Assembly (NCBI GenBank): GCA_036365515.1
Contig: CM070874.1
Location: 162,391,797-162,455,796 of the forward strand
From: Torymus aiolomorphi
Taxonomy: Eukaryota; Arthropoda; Insecta; Hymenoptera; Torymidae
Direction: 5' to 3'
DNA: 64,000 bases
The notes under the pieces are model-generated. The model saw only the letters and a program-made list of their open reading frames with translations. It had not been told where the DNA came from and ran no database searches. Made by a program: the position numbers and the translations under genes. Within the stretch, counting starts at the first letter, position 1; each line of letters starts with the position of its first letter. Of this stretch, positions 24,125-34,563 are shown in pieces.

Positions 24125-24411
24125 GGCGTATTCCGAAATACGGAAACTCGGGTACGGAGTTTCGGAACGGCATGTTAAATTATGAAGCATCCCTAAATGT
24201 GTAACCAACCACGTTCATGAAAATAGACCACTCTAAATAATTATCGTCAACGGTCGGTCATGCCCTGTCATTCCCAGCAAGTTAAGGCTGATTTACAACG
24301 TCCAGTTTGTCATATAATTACGGAACGTTCCGTAACCTCACAGCACCGGACAAGTAATTATGAAGCGATCCGAAAAGTCGTACCGCAGTTTCCACATTTC
24401 GGAATACGCCC
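24125..24411. mobile_element. Nested short-TIR element
   Basis: GGGCGTATTCCGAAAT near 24125 is complementary to ATTTCGGAATACGCCC ending at 24411. The interior has partial complementarity. It lies inside a wider inverted pair (about 24025-24065 with 24505-24545). Confidence 0.6.
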
Positions 24412-24443
24412 AAGAGATTTGTAACCCATGTATCTGTTTGTTC

Positions 24444-24447
<4 letters not shown>

Positions 24448-24503
<56 letters not shown>
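24448..24503. repeat. (TA)n microsatellite
   Basis: Pure TA tract between nested palindromes. Confidence 0.95.
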
Positions 24504-24506
<3 letters not shown>

Positions 24507-24547
24507 ACCCATGTTATTACTTGTATCTATGTCTCACTGTATCTATA

Positions 24548-24791
24548 ACACCAATCCACATTACGTGCCATGTACGCTGTGACTGTGCCATGTGAGGAAC
24601 CGAAAAAAATTGTTGTTCGACATCTGTTAAAGTGAGCGTCAAAGGCTAAATTAGAACCACGTCCAAAACAAGTAGGTCTGTTCTACTTTAGCCTTTGACG
24701 CTGACTTTAACAGATGTCGAACAACAATTTTTTTTCGGTGCTCACATGGCACAGTCACAGCGCACATGGCACGTAATGTGGATTGGCTGTT
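24548..24791. mobile_element. Palindromic MITE 3 of the cluster
   Basis: Arms begin CCAATCCACATTACGTGCC and end with the exact complement near 24786. The organisation (ATCCACATT, GTGCC words, poly-A, GTTGTT, CATCTG) parallels the element at 23642-23863 although most bases differ. Confidence 0.85.
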
Positions 24792-24802
24792 AGAGCTGTG
24801 TG

Positions 24803-24969
24803 AGGGAGATTGTACATAACCGCTGCGCTACGCTGTCGCATTGATTACTTGTAGACCTCGCCGCTGATTGGTTAATATTTAAATGTTAGCCAATCAGCGA
24901 CGAGGTCTACCAAGTAACCAATGCGACAGCGTCGCGCAGCGTAGCGCAGCGCTTATGTACAATCTCCCT
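24803..24969. mobile_element. Palindromic MITE 4 of the cluster
   Basis: Arms of about 75 bp start AGGGAGATTGTACATAA and are closely complementary to the sequence ending at 24969. The arms are rich in GCGCTACGCTG words and meet around a short AT spacer. Confidence 0.85.
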
Positions 24970-25115
24970 GAAGCACCTATGCCGCAGCTCTATGCCGCAC
25001 CATGTGATTCAGCCTAAACGTGTCAATCTATACCAAAGAAGATAGACCATAATAGAAACGCAAAGCGCATAGGCCGAGTGAGGCACTCCGAAGCATAGTA
25101 GGTACCCCGTAGTCT

Positions 25116-27559
25116 AGGAGCCAGGGGGGTTTTCGTGGCCGATGGAGTTCCAGTCAGACACCAAAGGCTCCTAGACGTATTTTGGCACGCTGATTACGAA
25201 TTTCGAGGGTGTTTTGTCGTAACTTGTTGTTTTCAAAAGTTATTAACAATTTAATTGTTTAGAACGCTGTAGAAACGAGACAATAAACTAAAATGATATT
25301 TTAAACATGTAGATTTGTTGCATTTTTTCTAAGAAATCAGCTCCTTTTTGCAGAATTAAGAAAAGATGATTAGAACCCAAGATATTGCAAATTTATTGAA
25401 TTATGTTGCATAATTACGCTACACGCTCACTATTTACCTTGTAATTTTCGTTCAACTTCGAATTTTGTTGACTTATGACATCTCATTTTAAAAATTAAAC
25501 ATTTTTCTATCAACATATTCCATAATATCTGTATAAAATTTGACTCCAAGTAAGCTGTAACTCTATAAGTTAAATAAATTTTCCAGAAAAAGTACTTTTT
25601 ATTTGTTTATAAGACGATTTGACCTCTTTAAAAAAAAAACATATATTACAAATTACATAGAATTATTCCTTGTTTCATAACGAACAAATTCATGTCATAT
25701 AATGTACAGTTATCACTATTGGTTTGAGAGAAATAGTGCTTGCCGCGCGAGGCGCCGAACCATGCGAGACGCATAGAAGCAAGTTACTCGATTTCATAGT
25801 CCATATACGTTATTATCCGTGGCCCTTTTGTAGATTTGCTAACTTAATCTATTTATAAAATGTAAAATATATTATTTATTAACATTTAATTGCACGTTTT
25901 ACAACTAACTGGAAATATATAACGGGGTAATGAAATCTAAACTATATTTTCAGGTAACAAAAATAGAAAAACTGATATTTATTATGAAACTTCATTCTTA
26001 CAAATAACGTTTTCAGTAATATATTCACTAATAAATTTGTTTTTACACGTTTGCTTGCGTTTACAATGACAGAAAGAGCAGCACGGTATTTCCGCAGATA
26101 CACAGCAGCATTATTTTGTTGAGCATACTTTACAAGTACAATTCAAAACTAATTGATTAGACGGGGGAAATAAAATTTCTACTCGTTCAGGTAATAATAA
26201 CTTATTCTCTTCCTTCCATCCAAACAAGCAAGGATCTAACGGTATATTTTTATCTAAACAATGTATTTGCGTAAATACTACGTACAAAGATCGGCCGTGT
26301 TATAAACAAGTTAAAACTCGAATAGCGCAACGCCGCGCGCGCGACGCTGCTCGCACACTTCCGCGCGCTTTTTCAGTTTTTAAAATTTTTTCCAAATTAT
26401 TTTTCATTACATTTAGTATTAGTTAGCTTGATATTTTTTATTTTATTTATCATTTTGACGTCTAAAACTAACATTTATATTCAAATATAGTAAAAAAGCG
26501 TCGAGCTATACAATCATGAGCTTCGAGTTAAACAGCATAATGGCATGTATTATGTTTCTCAAGAAAATATAAAAATAAGAGACACGTATAACGATTCATA
26601 AAGATAAGTTTAACTGAAGAAAACATTATGAAATAATTAAAAAATATTAAATATGAACCTATATCACTATTTTCAAAACATGTAGATATGTTTAACAGAT
26701 GTTATACTTAGATCCCATTACCCCGTTATCTATTTCCAGTTAGTTGTAAAACGTGCAATTAAATGTTAATAAATAATATATTTTACATTTTATAAATAGA
26801 TTAAGTTAGTTAATTTACAAAAGCGTCACAGTTAATAACGTATATGGACTATCAAATCGAGTAACTTGCTTCTATGTGTCTCGCGTAGTTCGGTAACTCG
26901 CGCGGTAATCCGCGTATGCGGATTTTAGAGTTCAATCACTATTTCTCTCAAACCAATAGTGATAACTGTACATTATATGACATGAATTTATTCGTTATGA
27001 AACAAAGAATAATTCTATGTAATTTGTAATATGTGTTTTTTTTTTAAATAGGTCAAATCGTCTTATAAACAAATAAAAAGTACTTTTTTAGGAAAATTTA
27101 TTTAACTTATAGAGTTATAGCTTACTTGGAGTCAAATTTTATACAGATATTATGGTATATATTTATAGAAAAATGTTTAACCCTTAAAATGAGATGTCAT
27201 AAGTCAACAAAATTCGAAGTTGAACGAAAATTACAAGGTAAATAGTGAACGCGAAGCGTAATTATGCAAGATAATTCAATAAATTTGCAATATCTCGGGT
27301 TATAATCAACTTTTTTTAATTCTGCAAAAATGAGCTGATTTCTTAGAAAAAATGTAACAAATCTACATGTTTAAAATATCATTTTAGTTTATTGTCTCGT
27401 TTCTACAGCATTCTAAACAATTAAATTGTTAATAACTTTTGAAAACAACAAGATACGACAAAACACCCTCGAAATTCGTAAGCAGCGAGCCAAGATACGT
27501 CTAGAAGCCTTTGGTGTCTGACTGGACCTCCATCGGCCACGAAAACCCCCCTGGCTCCT
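25116..27559. mobile_element. 2.4-kb fold-back element with unique spacer
   Basis: Arms of about 830 bp (25116-25945 and 26708-27559) start AGGAGCCAGGGGGGTTTTCG and end with its complement. A spacer of about 760 bp separates them, and holds a minus-strand coding relic (25982-26299). Presence of coding sequence in the spacer suggests descent from an autonomous transposon or capture of foreign sequence. Confidence 0.8.
25982..26299 (-). pseudogene. Cysteine-rich coding relic (CXC-like) in fold-back spacer
   Basis: The minus strand has 105 codons interrupted by one TAA (26111-26113). The first part contains PLDPCLFGWKEE and a run of hydrophobics ending VLNCTCKVCSTK. After the stop it continues CCCVSAEIPCCSFCHCKR and a further Cys. 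The regular C-x-C pattern in two clusters resembles tesmin/TSO1-type CXC repeats, or the cysteine-rich tails seen on some uncharacterised insect transposon proteins. No ATG fits well, so this is a fragment, perhaps the C-terminus of a transposon protein. Function cannot be assigned. Confidence 0.45.
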
Positions 27560-27702
27560 CGATAGATTTATTTTTTGTAAACAAATAACTTGTATTAAAA
27601 ATATTAAGAACAACATTTATAATAATCTTCCTAAATAAAAAGCAAACAAATGGTTTTCAATTTTCAAAGATTTTTTTATATATTATTAAAAAAAACAGTT
27701 AC

Positions 27703-27777
27703 TGTATAGAGGAGATTCGAACTCGAATCAAAAAGATTGGTAGCCGAGAACGTTATCCACAGAACTAACGTCACCTT
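27703..27777 (-). ncRNA. Decayed tRNA-like sequence (tRNA pseudogene or SINE head)
   Basis: On the minus strand a box A-like TTAGTTCTGTGG is followed about 40 bases later by a box B-like GAGTTCGAATCTC, with CTCGGCTACCAATC where an anticodon arm would be. Spacing is that of a tRNA, but the acceptor stem does not pair, so it is not a functional tRNA. It may be the promoter part of a tRNA-derived SINE. Confidence 0.4.
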
Positions 27778-28141
27778 CGTATATGAATAGCATAGATGTA
27801 ATATATAAATTGTTTCTCCATTTGGTTTAAGGATATCAGTTTCACGTTAACCTCTTTTGGAGAACGTTTTACTGCTTAATTTATTATGCTTATAATTATC
27901 GTCGATAACTGACATTATATAACGCATAGTTTCTGAGTAATAAATACGGAATGTCTATTGTGTTACCATTGCAGCCGGCATGAGTGGTAAGTTATCGGCC
28001 GTGTGTCCGCTGAGTCAGCTGTTCACGGAGCGCTCGGAAATCAACTGTCGCGCCGCGCGTGGTCGGGATACCTACTACGCTTCGGGGTACCTCACTTTCC
28101 CTGCAGGCTTTGCGCTTCTATTGGGGCCTATCTTCTTTGTC

Positions 28142-28282
28142 TATACCTCTTGCTTTGCTTTATTGTATTGTACTTACAATAAGAAATAGAGAAAAAATAG
28201 AAATTGGAATTATGTACTACAATGTTGACAAAATGTTTAAAAAGAGCCTTTATAAACTATCTCTCATCATATATTAGATTAT
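28142..28282. other. Short non-coding spacer
   Basis: AT-rich, nothing recognised. Confidence 0.5.
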
Positions 28283-28522
28283 TACACGAAAAAAAAAATT
28301 GTTTTGGAAAAATTGCTATTTTTTATATAGTAACCATAGGACACATTCAAATTTTCATGAAAATTACTATAATTTAAGGTAAAAATTGTTATTTGTGTAG
28401 TAAAAGTTTCAGAATTATAGCAATTTTTATTATAAATTACAGTAATTTTCACGAAAATTTGAGTCTGTCCCACGGTTACTATAGAAAATAGTAATTTTTC
28501 CTACAAAATTTTTCTCTGTGTA
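28283..28522. mobile_element. Tc1/mariner-type MITE (TA target duplication)
   Basis: A 236-bp element (28285-28520) with inverted arms of about 90 bp, starting CACGAAAAAAAAAATTG and ending CAAAATTTTTCTCTGTG. TA lies on both sides (28283-28284, 28521-28522). This matches Tc1/mariner-derived miniature elements. No coding capacity. Confidence 0.75.
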
Positions 28523-28611
28523 TATACACTTATACAGAGATAAATGTAGAATATGTTGTGCATGCAATCCAAACTCCAGAATGCATGTTACGAAACCAGT
28601 ATCACTATGGT

Positions 28612-30003
28612 ATATGGGAGCGTCCAGCAGAAACGGGCCACCGAGCGCGCGCGGTGCCTTTTTTTGCGTAAAAGGCGCTCTGTTTAACTTGTTCGCTTTC
28701 TTCCGGACGAAAACTCGAGTTGAATATTGAAAGCCATTTTTCTCAAAGTATATCATGTTTTTTTTTCAAAATAAAATACACCATTGGAAAGTACAACTCT
28801 TAAGCTTCAAAACCCTATCTTGGAGAAGTTGGAGAAATAAAGGGTTTAAAAGTAACAACATGAAGAAGACAGCGCCGAGGGTCCGTGCGAGCCCCTCGCG
28901 CCCGTGCGTATATATGGCACGTTTAAGTGCACGCTCTATTCAATTCGCTAATAATCGTGTACCAAGTCTCTGAAAAAAGAACTAAGGACATATATCGATA
29001 GATTTTTTCCTGCTCTTTCCAATGGTGATATTATTTTTATTCCGAATTTCACTATTTTCAGTGCGTTCATGGATATTTTTATGTTTAATATATTATGTTT
29101 TTCAAATTTTGTTATATAAATGAACAAAGTTCATTGTAATATTATACTAACTGTTACAACTAGATCCACAAAATTATGTCCACGCATTGGCATTGTAAGT
29201 TACAAAACATTTTATATTTACAAAAAAGAAAGGGCGAAATAGCACATCGCGTGTATTAATCCGCCCTTGAGCATAGCGTAAAAAGTTCGGGCAGCCGCTG
29301 TCTTTTTGATCTTACTATTTTTGAACTTTTCATGTTTCAACTTAAAAATATAATATTTTATAGTTTAAGACTTGTACTTTTGAAGAATATAATTCATTTT
29401 GAAGAAAAGACTGATATTTTATTGAAAAAATGGAGTTTAAACATTAAAATGGAATTTTCAACTAGAAGGAAGCATTTCGGAATAAAAATAATAGCACCAT
29501 TGGAAAGAGCAGGAAAAAATCTATCGATATATGTCCTTAGTTCTTTTTTCCGAGACTTGGTACACGATTATTAGCGAATTGAATAGAGCGTGCACTTAAA
29601 CGTGCCGTACGCACGGGCGCGAGGGGCTCGCGCGGACCCTCGGCGCTGTCTTTTTCATGTTGTTACTTTTAAACCCTTTATTTCTCCAACTTCTCCAAGG
29701 TAGAGTTTTGAAGCTTAAGAGTTATACTTTCCAATGGTGTAGTTTATTTTGGAAAAAAACATGATATACTTTGAGAAAAATGGCTTTCAATATTCAACTC
29801 GAGTTTTCGTCCGGAAGAAAGCGTTTCGCAATAAAAACAATGGCGCCATTAGAAAGAGCAGGAAAAAATCTATCGATATAGGTCCTTGGTTTTTTTTTCA
29901 AAGACGCAGCAGACGATTATGAACGAGTTAAACAGAGCGCCTTTTAGGCGAAAAAAGGCACCGCGCGCGCTCGGTGGCCCGTTTCTGCTGGACGCTCCCA
30001 TAT
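28612..30003. mobile_element. 1.4-kb fold-back element
   Basis: Ends GGGAGCGTCCAGCAGAAACG (from 28616) and the exact complement (to 29999) lead into arms of about 430 bp of high similarity. A central spacer (about 29050-29455) and a partial internal duplication follow: the segment containing AATCTATCGATATA occurs at about 28990, 29520 and 29870. Several short frames in the arms mirror one another and are rejected. Confidence 0.8.
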
Positions 30004-30143
30004 GTACTGTAATAATTACAGACCACATGGCTTCTCTGAAACATTTGGCACCCCTCACCATAAGCCAATCATTAATTATCAAAATTATTATCTGAATCTT
30101 GTCTTGAAAAATATTTACCAAGAACTCCTCTGAAACATTTTGA

Positions 30144-30850
30144 CATCTCCCACCCTGGGAAAATCATACATGAGGATAACTGAGCACTCGAATTTGTTAA
30201 AATTTTCACAATAACTCATCCTTTTTGCTTTTTTCATTTGACATAATCTTTTATGAGATATAAGTTAGATATAAGTTCTTGAAATTATTATTGGTTGAAA
30301 CTAAATTAATAACTTATCATTACCTACACAAAATTTTGTAAAAAACACAACCAGTTTATGAACTGAGAATCACTGAGAATCAAAGCTTTCTTGATATTCT
30401 CGTATAGACAAAACTTTTGACGTCTCCCACCCTGGGAAAATCAAACATGAGAATAACTGATTGCTTGTTTTTGTTGCAATTTTCACAATAACACATCCTT
30501 CTCGCTTTTTTCATTTGACATAATCTTTTATGAAATATAAGTTAGATATAAGTTTTTGAAATTATTATTGTTTGAAACTACTTAAATTAATAACTTATCA
30601 TCACCTACACATAATCTTGTAAAAAAAACAACCAGTTTATGAACTGAGAATCACTGAGAATCAAAGCTTTGTTGATATTCTCGTATAGATAAAACTTTTG
30701 ACGTCTCCCACCCTGGGAAAATTATAACATTCTTGTAATTTTTTAAACTAAGCACTTTTATATTCGTTGAAATTTTCACAATAACACATCACTGTCGCTG
30801 TTTTCAGCATTTTAATTTTCATTTCAAATAATCTTTTAATTAGTGCTTAA
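30144..30850 (+). repeat. Tandem repeat, about 280-bp unit, 2.5 copies
   Basis: Units start at 30144, 30421 and 30702 with the shared phrase TCTCCCACCCTGGGAAAA. The first two are near identical (277 and 281 bp), the third is partial and more diverged. It resembles a short satellite array or a tandemly arranged element core. No coding potential. Confidence 0.85.
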
Positions 30851-31129
30851 ATAAATATGTACAACAGCATAGCACAGATGCACTCATATCAACTAAGTTT
30901 CTTGAAGGTGACAAATGCTTTTTAAATCAAAGCTCAGATCAAATGTCACATAAATAGTTCTTTGTTGTATTTATATGTAGCATACTGCATAAAATAAATA
31001 TATTCGCCAGACTATGAGAAAAATGTATAATCTGAAAATGAAAAAGAAAAACTACACAAAGTATCTATCTTTTCATTTGATTATATTTTTTTACATGGTA
31101 TATCTAGTAATAAAAAATATACTTATCTC

Positions 31130-31136
<7 letters not shown>

Positions 31137-31188
<52 letters not shown>
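31137..31188. repeat. (TA)n microsatellite
   Basis: Pure TA tract. Confidence 0.95.
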
Positions 31189-31191
<3 letters not shown>

Positions 31192-31194
31192 TTT

Positions 31195-31412
31195 CTCGAA
31201 AGGGGTTTATAAAGCCCGTTTTTTGATATATAGGGGTTTATCCAGCCCGATTTTGATTATGCAGCCCGGGCTTCATAATATTTCTAAATATAGGGGTTTA
31301 TGCGGCCCGACCTAGAGTCTATAACCCCAGGGTCCATTATTTGTTTAGTCACTTGCCATAGGGAACTCTGGGCTGTAGGTACTAATATACAGTCTTGGGC
31401 TACATAAACCCC
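31195..31412. repeat. Dispersed GGGGTTTATnnnGCCCG minirepeat
   Basis: The phrase GGGGTTTAT followed by three bases and GCCCG occurs three times in direct orientation (about 31202, 31231, 31294). Partial or inverted forms (CGGGCTTCATAA, GGGCTACATAAACCCC) are also present, all within 220 bp and between two (TA)n tracts. Confidence 0.7.
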
Positions 31413-31416
31413 GATA

Positions 31417-31426
<10 letters not shown>

Positions 31427-31507
<81 letters not shown>
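31427..31507. repeat. (TA)n microsatellite
   Basis: Pure TA tract preceded by (GT)n. Confidence 0.95.
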
Positions 31508-31509
<2 letters not shown>

Positions 31510-31720
31510 AATGCAGCTTTTGAGGATCTATGTCAGCACGGATTCGATACTTTGAGGATTTTTCGGACTTTTGAGGACATCCTCAAAATTCCTTCGGTAT
31601 GAAACGGTACTTTTGAGGATTTATATTAATACCTTCAACGCAGAGAGGGAGTTATTTCTTTAGTCAAGCATATACGAACTCTGGAGAAAAAAACTATAGA
31701 TCCTCAAAAGTACCGGTTTC
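31510..31720. repeat. CTTTTGAGGAT minirepeat cluster
   Basis: Words matching (C/A)TTTTGAGGA(T/C) or the complement occur at least six times in both orientations, including an inverted pair with GTACTTTTGAGGAT near 31608 and ATCCTCAAAAGTAC near 31700. It may be a small hairpin-forming element. Confidence 0.6.
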
Positions 31721-31906
31721 CGAAATATATATAGATAAATGCACATGCCATGCCAGCAGCTGATTGAAAATTAATATAAAAATAAAATAATAACCATATT
31801 TTGAGGTTATTTTAGAATTACAATTTTTATTCGTTATTACACCTACTTATATTCTTTTCCCTCTCTCTTTCTTTTCGAGTCGAGTAAGATATGTTTATTT
31901 ACTGTG

Positions 31907-31910
31907 ATAC

Positions 31911-31952
<42 letters not shown>
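31907..31952. repeat. (TA)n microsatellite
   Basis: TA tract with small interruptions. Confidence 0.9.
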
Positions 31953-31956
<4 letters not shown>

Positions 31957-32620
31957 AGCGTAAGTTAGATATCGATATAGATATACAAATGTATAAGATA
32001 GACGACAACCGGAAGTGTCGTAAGAGCTGCAAACCGGATATCTGAATAACAAGGAGAAACGTTTGGAAAGGAAACAGTACATACAAAAATTCAGATCTCT
32101 ATATCTTTTGAACAAGATAATCTTTTTAAATAAAATATTTTGATTTGAGTAGAGCAATGAAATGGCTTTCGATTAAGAGGGATATGTTATATAGTAAAAA
32201 CTAACGCAGTATACGTAAAAGCACATTGAATTTTTCGTACACCCATTTTAATGTGTATGTAGCACGGATCGCTCCATTAGGCTTCTTCTATACTTGCCTT
32301 GGGAACGCTCCCGTGCTCCTTGATTTTAGAATTAATTTCGAGAATTTTTTACAATAATGGTCTGTTCCGTGACCTACCAAGATCATAAAATGTTACGCAA
32401 ACAATAGCCGGAATATTTTGTAGTAGATTTGTTCTGAATACTTATTTTAAATGTTATAATGAGTAGATGAAACCTCAAAATGCCTATAAAAACTTGGTTT
32501 TGAAAAAAAATAGGTTATACCTAATCTGGGGAAGTTATGGCACAATCACTCATATAAATATTATTTGTTATAGATAACAGTATGTATCTATCATATGACA
32601 TGGATATTTATAAGAATAAA
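31953..32620. other. Non-coding, no gene seen
   Basis: AT-rich sequence with no frame, palindrome or terminal repeat that I can support. Confidence 0.5.
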
Positions 32621-32817
32621 TTTATTACAGATTATGATTTTTCAGAATACAAAAACAAAGATACTTGCCTTATTGTATACTTTCGTAGAAAGTTATAATC
32701 CTAATTCATAAAAATAGAAAATCTAAGGAGTTTTTCTAATAAGAGATATTTTGCTTTTAAAGGATGTATTGATTATTCAAAAATAATATTGAAGCTCTTA
32801 TAAAAGTGTTTTGAGGG
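32621..32817 (+). repeat. Copy of a GA-linked repeat unit cut by copia-1
   Basis: This resembles 42905-43107 in direct orientation (shared ACAAAAACAAAGATACTTG and AAGCTCTTATAAAAG), beyond the right side of copia-1. Together they look like adjacent copies of an approximately 273-bp unit, one of which was split by copia-1 insertion. The same motifs occur in the arms of the giant fold-back at 18211-22565. Confidence 0.65.
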
Positions 32818-32822
32818 AGCTT

Positions 32823-33071
32823 TGTTAAATATGGTGAAGAAGGTGTGTGACACAGGATCTCAAATAAGTGACGCCGGCTAACATGAACAATAACTTTATT
32901 AGTTCTCCGGACTTCTGTTCTACAACCGCTCTCTGCGGAGGATGACTGACGAGTGAGCTCCCGCTTTGGCCGCTCGCTCTTCCTACACTCGCAACGCTCT
33001 TACTCGCGTGATGGCGCTGCGCATACATTCTCTATCTCGCACGCTGATATAAATGTACTCATATTCTAACA
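32823..33071 (-). repeat. 3' LTR of copia-1
   Basis: 249 bp, differing from 42586-42834 at only a handful of positions by eye. The GC-rich middle and TATAAAT-like word near the TG end (minus strand) could serve as promoter. Confidence 0.95.
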
Positions 33072-33080
33072 CGCCTCCTT
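33072..33080 (-). promoter_or_regulatory. Polypurine tract of copia-1
   Basis: Minus strand AAGGAGGCG directly abuts the 3' LTR. The same nonamer precedes the 3' LTR of copia-2. Confidence 0.8.
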
Positions 33081-33135
33081 ACATTTACATCTCTCACAAT
33101 TACAATATTCTTTAGATTAAACTCAATAGTTCTCG

Positions 33136-34558
33136 CTATTTCTTAAATCTTAATTTTCCAAGTGATTTCGTTAATATATCTGCTACATTTTTTTCTGAAC
33201 TTACTTTGACTATATCAATCAAACCCTTTTCATAATTCTCATTCACAAAATGATAATGTACTTCAATGTACTTTGATTTCTTAGTAAAATTTCCGTATTT
33301 CGCAATACTTACAGCACCAGAGTTGTCTTCATACATATTAATGGGTTCCTTAATTTCAATCTTAAAGCTACATAGCAAATCTCTTATTAATAAAATTTCA
33401 CTCACTGCTTCAGACAGTGCAACATAATCTGCAGCTGTTGAAGACTTTGTTACGCTTCCTTGTTTCCTTGATTTCCGATAAATCACATTTCCATATAATC
33501 TTACAATATAACCAGTCGTTGATTTCCTATCAACGCAATCTCCTGCCCAGTCTGCATCTACATAGCATTCAAGAATATCTGCTTTGTCATTTTTCTTATA
33601 ACTTAATTTTAAATCTTTAGTAAATACAAATATTTTAAAATTCTTAATGCATATTTATAGTGAGTCTCATCGTAACAGTTTTGGAATCTACTTAAATAAT
33701 TAACATTGTAACTCACATCTAATCTAGTTCCTGAACTAATATACAAAAGTGCTCCTATTAAATTTCTATATTTTAAATTCTCATTTATTTCTTGAGCAGG
33801 TTCTAATTTTAAATTCTGTTCCATAGGAGTCTCATATAATTTAGCTTCTTCAATCTGATATTTTCTTGCTAATGATTCAATATATTTTTCTTGATCTAAA
33901 AACATCTCATTTTTCTTTTCATCATATTCAATATTAATTCCTAAATATGTACTTACTTTACCTAAATCTTTCATTTGAAACCTTTCTTTTAACATACTTT
34001 TTATGTAATTCAAATTCTGTTTGTTTTTACAACAAATTAACAAATCGTCTACAAATATAATTAAAAAAATAATTTCATCTCTATCTATCAATGTATATAA
34101 ACAATAGTCATGTTCACTTCTTATAAACCCTAATGATTTTAAATAATCATCCAGACACTCATACCAAGCTCTGGGACTCTCACGCAAACCATACAATGCT
34201 TTATTTAATTTACATACCTTTTCTGTACCATCCTCATAACCTTCAGGCTGCTTTAGAAATACTTTTAACATAACTTTGCCATTTAAAAACGCTGTTTCTA
34301 CATCCATCTGCTCAATTAACAATCCATTTTGGCAACAATACGATAACAATACTTTCAAAGTTTGTGTTTTCGCGACAGGTGAATAAATATCATCCAACAC
34401 ATCTTTTGTTGGTAACCTCTTACAACAATTCTAGCCTTATATACATTCTCACTTTTCTTAATATAAATCCATTTTAAATCTAATATCTTTTCATTCTTTG
34501 GTTTTTCAACTAAAACCCACGTTTTATTTTTCTCTAAACTATTCATCTCTTTATTCAT
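33136..34558 (-). pseudogene. Reverse transcriptase and RNase H (copia-1)
   Basis: Three overlapping frames on the minus strand (34558-34355, 34400-33609, 33486-33136) give the RVT_2 domain and then RNase H. RT shows MDVETAFLNG with the first catalytic Asp and FVDDLLICC with the Asp pair, both intact. RNase H shows ADYVALSE, MYEDNSGA and the C-terminal HFVNENYEKG region. Frameshifts near 34380 and 33620 break the frame. The enzyme would copy the RNA genome into cDNA inside virus-like particles. Confidence 0.88.
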
Positions 34559-34563
34559 TGCAT

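Larger units (their letters stand above)
23862..25015. mobile_element. Outer palindromic MITE hosting several insertions
   Basis: Terminal inverted repeats AGGCTGAAATCACATG (23862) and the near complement ending at 25015 enclose three further palindromes plus a (TA)n tract. The ends contain GCGGCATAGAGC words resembling the ends of the neighbouring elements, so these are probably related families inserted into one another. Confidence 0.75.
25027..28141. mobile_element. Outer inverted-repeat element around the 2.4-kb fold-back
   Basis: Left 25027-25108 and right about 28060-28141 are inverted copies, around 80 percent alike by eye over 80 bp (shared words CAAAGAAGATAG, GTAGTAGGTA). The space between holds a complete fold-back element (25116-27559) plus about 500 bp of other sequence. 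Short frames at 27980-28277 lie in the right repeat and are not genes. Confidence 0.6.

Noticed and set aside
27980..28277. Small frames with hydrophobic stretches, possible membrane peptide
   Set aside because: They lie in the right inverted repeat of an element and are not preserved in the left copy.
28430..30121. Frames containing a shared APRALGGPFLLDAP-type peptide
   Set aside because: The same peptide appears in opposite arms of the fold-back, so it reflects DNA inversion rather than a gene family.
30144..30850. Considered as a CRISPR-like array
   Set aside because: The units are 280 bp and near identical throughout, with no short repeat/spacer alternation, and the genome is eukaryotic.
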